DNA of 64,000 bases from Thermoanaerobacterium thermosulfurigenes (lineage in GTDB: Bacteria > Bacillota > Thermoanaerobacteria > Thermoanaerobacterales > Thermoanaerobacteraceae), in assembly GCF_051201035.1 (NCBI RefSeq), contig NZ_JBPODR010000010.1, positions 1-64,000 on the forward strand, written 5' to 3'. Under the pieces are notes generated by a model. The model was given only the letters and a program-made list of their open reading frames with translations. It searched no databases and was not told the DNA's origin. The number at the start of each line of letters is the position of its first letter. Within the stretch, counting starts at the first letter, position 1. The translations under genes and the position numbers were made by a program. Below, in pieces: positions 62,340-64,000 of this stretch.

Positions 62340-63184
62340 TGGAAAAAACCAAAAAGAATATGACTATTTTAGAAATATTCGGTTGGGTATTGACACTATT
62401 TGTTATATTTCCTGTTTATATTATGATTATTAATTCTTTTAAAGATAGAAAAGAAATATTTACAAGTGAATTAAGTCTACCTAAGGCTTTAAATTTCACA
62501 TATTATGTTCAAGCAATACAAAAGATGGACTTTTTGACTGCTTTAGGTAATTCTCTGTTTATTACAGTTACGAGTGTTGTGTTTATAATTGTATTGTCGT
62601 CAATGGCGGCATGGGTTCTTGAAAGAAATAAAACGACTATTTCCAATATTATATTTTATACATTGGTTGCGACAATGTTGATACCATTTCAATCTGTCAT
62701 GATACCATTAGTGCAGTATTTAAGTAAATGGCAGATTCCGGGGACGAATTTTTCGCTGATTGATACGAGATATGGGCTTATTTTTATGAATATAGGCTTT
62801 GGCATAGGTATGTCTACATTTTTGTTTCATGGATTCATTAAAAATGTTCCGCTTGAAATGGAGGAAGCTGCAACAATTGATGGATGCAATAAATTTCAAT
62901 TGTTTTGGAGAATAGTTTTTCCCAATCTTGAGCCTATTATTGTTACTGTAGCTATATTAAATGTTATATCACTTTGGAACGATTATTTGCTTCCGTCATT
63001 GGTTTTACGCAGTCCTAACCTTAGGACTATTCCGCTGTCGACGTTTTTCTTTTTTGGAGAGTTTACCATAGAGTGGAATTTGGCATTAGCAGGTTTAGTG
63101 CTGACGATAATACCGGTAATTATATTTTATCTGTTCTCACAGAAATACATTATTAAAGGTGTAATGGCTGGAGCAATAAAATAA
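62339..63184 (+). CDS. Sugar ABC transporter permease 2b (MalG/UgpE type)
   Basis: A 281-residue six-helix permease; the EAA loop is LEMEEAATIDGCNKFQLFWRIVFPNLEP. It is translationally coupled to permease 2a and followed 35 bases later by a GH65 gene. Again no ATPase gene is seen in the locus. Confidence 0.92.
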   Translation: MEKTKKNMTILEIFGWVLTLFVIFPVYIMIINSFKDRKEIFTSELSLPKALNFTYYVQAIQKMDFLTALGNSLFITVTSVVFIIVLSSMAAWVLERNKTTISNIIFYTLVATMLIPFQSVMIPLVQYLSKWQIPGTNFSLIDTRYGLIFMNIGFGIGMSTFLFHGFIKNVPLEMEEAATIDGCNKFQLFWRIVFPNLEPIIVTVAILNVISLWNDYLLPSLVLRSPNLRTIPLSTFFFFGEFTIEWNLALAGLVLTIIPVIIFYLFSQKYIIKGVMAGAIK

Positions 63185-63219
63185 GTTGTCGACTTTATTT
63201 AGAAAGCGTGGAGGTTCAG

Positions 63220-64000
63220 ATGAAAAAATCAATATATCCTTATGATGCATGGAAAATAAGAGAAAGCAAATTCGACATAGAAACAAATTATCGAAATGAA
63301 ACTATTTTTTCTTTAGGAAACGGTTATTTTGGTGTGAGGGGTACATTTGAAGAAGGTTACTCAGGCCCTAATGGCACATCGTTTAACGCAACATATATTA
63401 ACGGATTTTATGAAATCTACGATATAAATTACGCAGAGGGTGGATATGGTTTTCCAAGTTACGGCGAAGCAATGGTAAATGTTGCTGATAGCAAAATTGT
63501 AAAATTGTTTGTAGATGATGAGCCATTTGACTTGTTAAAAGGCAACCTAATTGAATACGAAAGAATACTTGATATGAAGGAGGGTTTCACAGAAAGAAAG
63601 GTTGTTTGGGAGACTGAAAAAGGGAAAAAGCTGGAGATAACTGTAAAAAGATTAATTTCTTTTAAAAGGCAACATTTAGGTGTTATAGTTTTTAGATTTA
63701 GACCGTTAAACTTTAGTGGGAAGATAAAATTGATTTCCGAAGTTGATGGAAATATATATTACGGGAATGAGACAGATGACATGCGAGTAGGAAACAACAT
63801 GAGAGGGAAAGTCGTAAATACCATTGACAGTCATATTGACGGATATATGGGATGGCTAATGCAAGCTACAAAAAGAAGTAAGCTAAAATACATTTGTTCT
63901 GTAAACCATGATGTAAAAACTGATTGCCATTATGAACTTAAAAATTACAAATCGGATGATAAAATAGGTTTTGAATTCTCTATTGATGCTGAAAAAGATA
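63220..64000 (+). CDS. GH65 disaccharide phosphorylase 2 (partial, runs off the window)
   Basis: The first 260 residues of a second GH65 enzyme, cut by the window end. It covers the N-terminal beta-sandwich with ETIFSLGNGYFGVRGTFEEGYSG, the conserved LGNGYxGVRGxxEE motif of the family. It differs widely from the first GH65 protein, so it is not a recent duplicate and likely has another linkage specificity. GGAGG precedes the ATG. Catalytic residues lie beyond the window. Confidence 0.88.
   Translation, partial: MKKSIYPYDAWKIRESKFDIETNYRNETIFSLGNGYFGVRGTFEEGYSGPNGTSFNATYINGFYEIYDINYAEGGYGFPSYGEAMVNVADSKIVKLFVDDEPFDLLKGNLIEYERILDMKEGFTERKVVWETEKGKKLEITVKRLISFKRQHLGVIVFRFRPLNFSGKIKLISEVDGNIYYGNETDDMRVGNNMRGKVVNTIDSHIDGYMGWLMQATKRSKLKYICSVNHDVKTDCHYELKNYKSDDKIGFEFSIDAEKD

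Overview
The window is AT-rich, densely packed DNA from a Gram-positive, spore-forming, anaerobic thermophile-like Firmicute. The best guess is the Thermoanaerobacterales (Thermoanaerobacterium or a close relative). The evidence is an alpha/beta-type small acid-soluble spore protein, an S-layer-homology (SLH) protein, a T-box on valS, a BirA box on bioY, a flavodiiron protein of the kind used by anaerobes, frequent GTG/TTG starts behind strong Shine-Dalgarno sites, and two GH65 disaccharide-phosphorylase loci. The genus is inferred from gene content; no rRNA is present.

Layout. 0.2-1 kb: a VapBC-like toxin-antitoxin pair (minus strand). 1.1-5.9 kb: a TetR regulator and an ABC exporter (ATPase plus a very large FtsX-type permease) with a perfect 16-bp palindrome between them. 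5.9-14.5 kb: one transcription unit with a MIF-like tautomerase followed by a complete four-gene Wadjet (JetABCD) anti-plasmid system, bounded by a promoter and a terminator; this is the most striking system here. 14.5-14.9 kb: a nuclease-family remnant with a 12-bp tandem repeat. 15.1-20.5 kb: sugar-nucleotide and exopolysaccharide control genes (phosphohexomutase, a LoaP-like NusG paralogue, Wzz-like co-polymerase, CpsD-like tyrosine kinase, CpsB-like PHP phosphatase, galU) without glycosyltransferases. 20.5-25.3 kb (minus): cell-envelope genes (Ycf48-like lipoprotein, small anchored protein, SLH protein, LCP ligase).

25.4-38.5 kb: mixed housekeeping and membrane genes: YkvI-like transporter, DUF2225, Ca-type P-ATPase, MFS-ndk operon, Amj-like flippase, YkuK, flavodiiron protein plus its likely NADH reductase, PAP2 phosphatase, pgsA. 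38.6-41.3 kb: larE-larB-larC for the nickel-pincer cofactor, with larC split by a canonical A_AAA_AAG -1 slippery heptamer and no larA in sight. 41.3-51.8 kb: bioY with BirA operator, T-box/valS, folC, tRNA-Pro(CGG), a YVTN propeller, DUF4364, a spore protein, a short QueG-like Fe-S protein and a second Ycf48-like lipoprotein.

51.9-64 kb: two parallel sugar loci, each with a LacI regulator, a binding lipoprotein, two permeases and a GH65 phosphorylase (the second runs off the window). Each LacI has its own operator (CCAAAACGTTTTGG for the first, TGTAAGCGGTTACA for the second), and each binding-protein gene is followed by a perfect intercistronic hairpin. Neither locus encodes an ABC ATPase, so both probably share an MsmX-type ATPase elsewhere. 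The cell would import alpha-linked disaccharides and split them with phosphate to conserve energy. Many genes have GTG or TTG starts; I moved several starts where a strong ribosome-binding site lies inside the longest reading frame.
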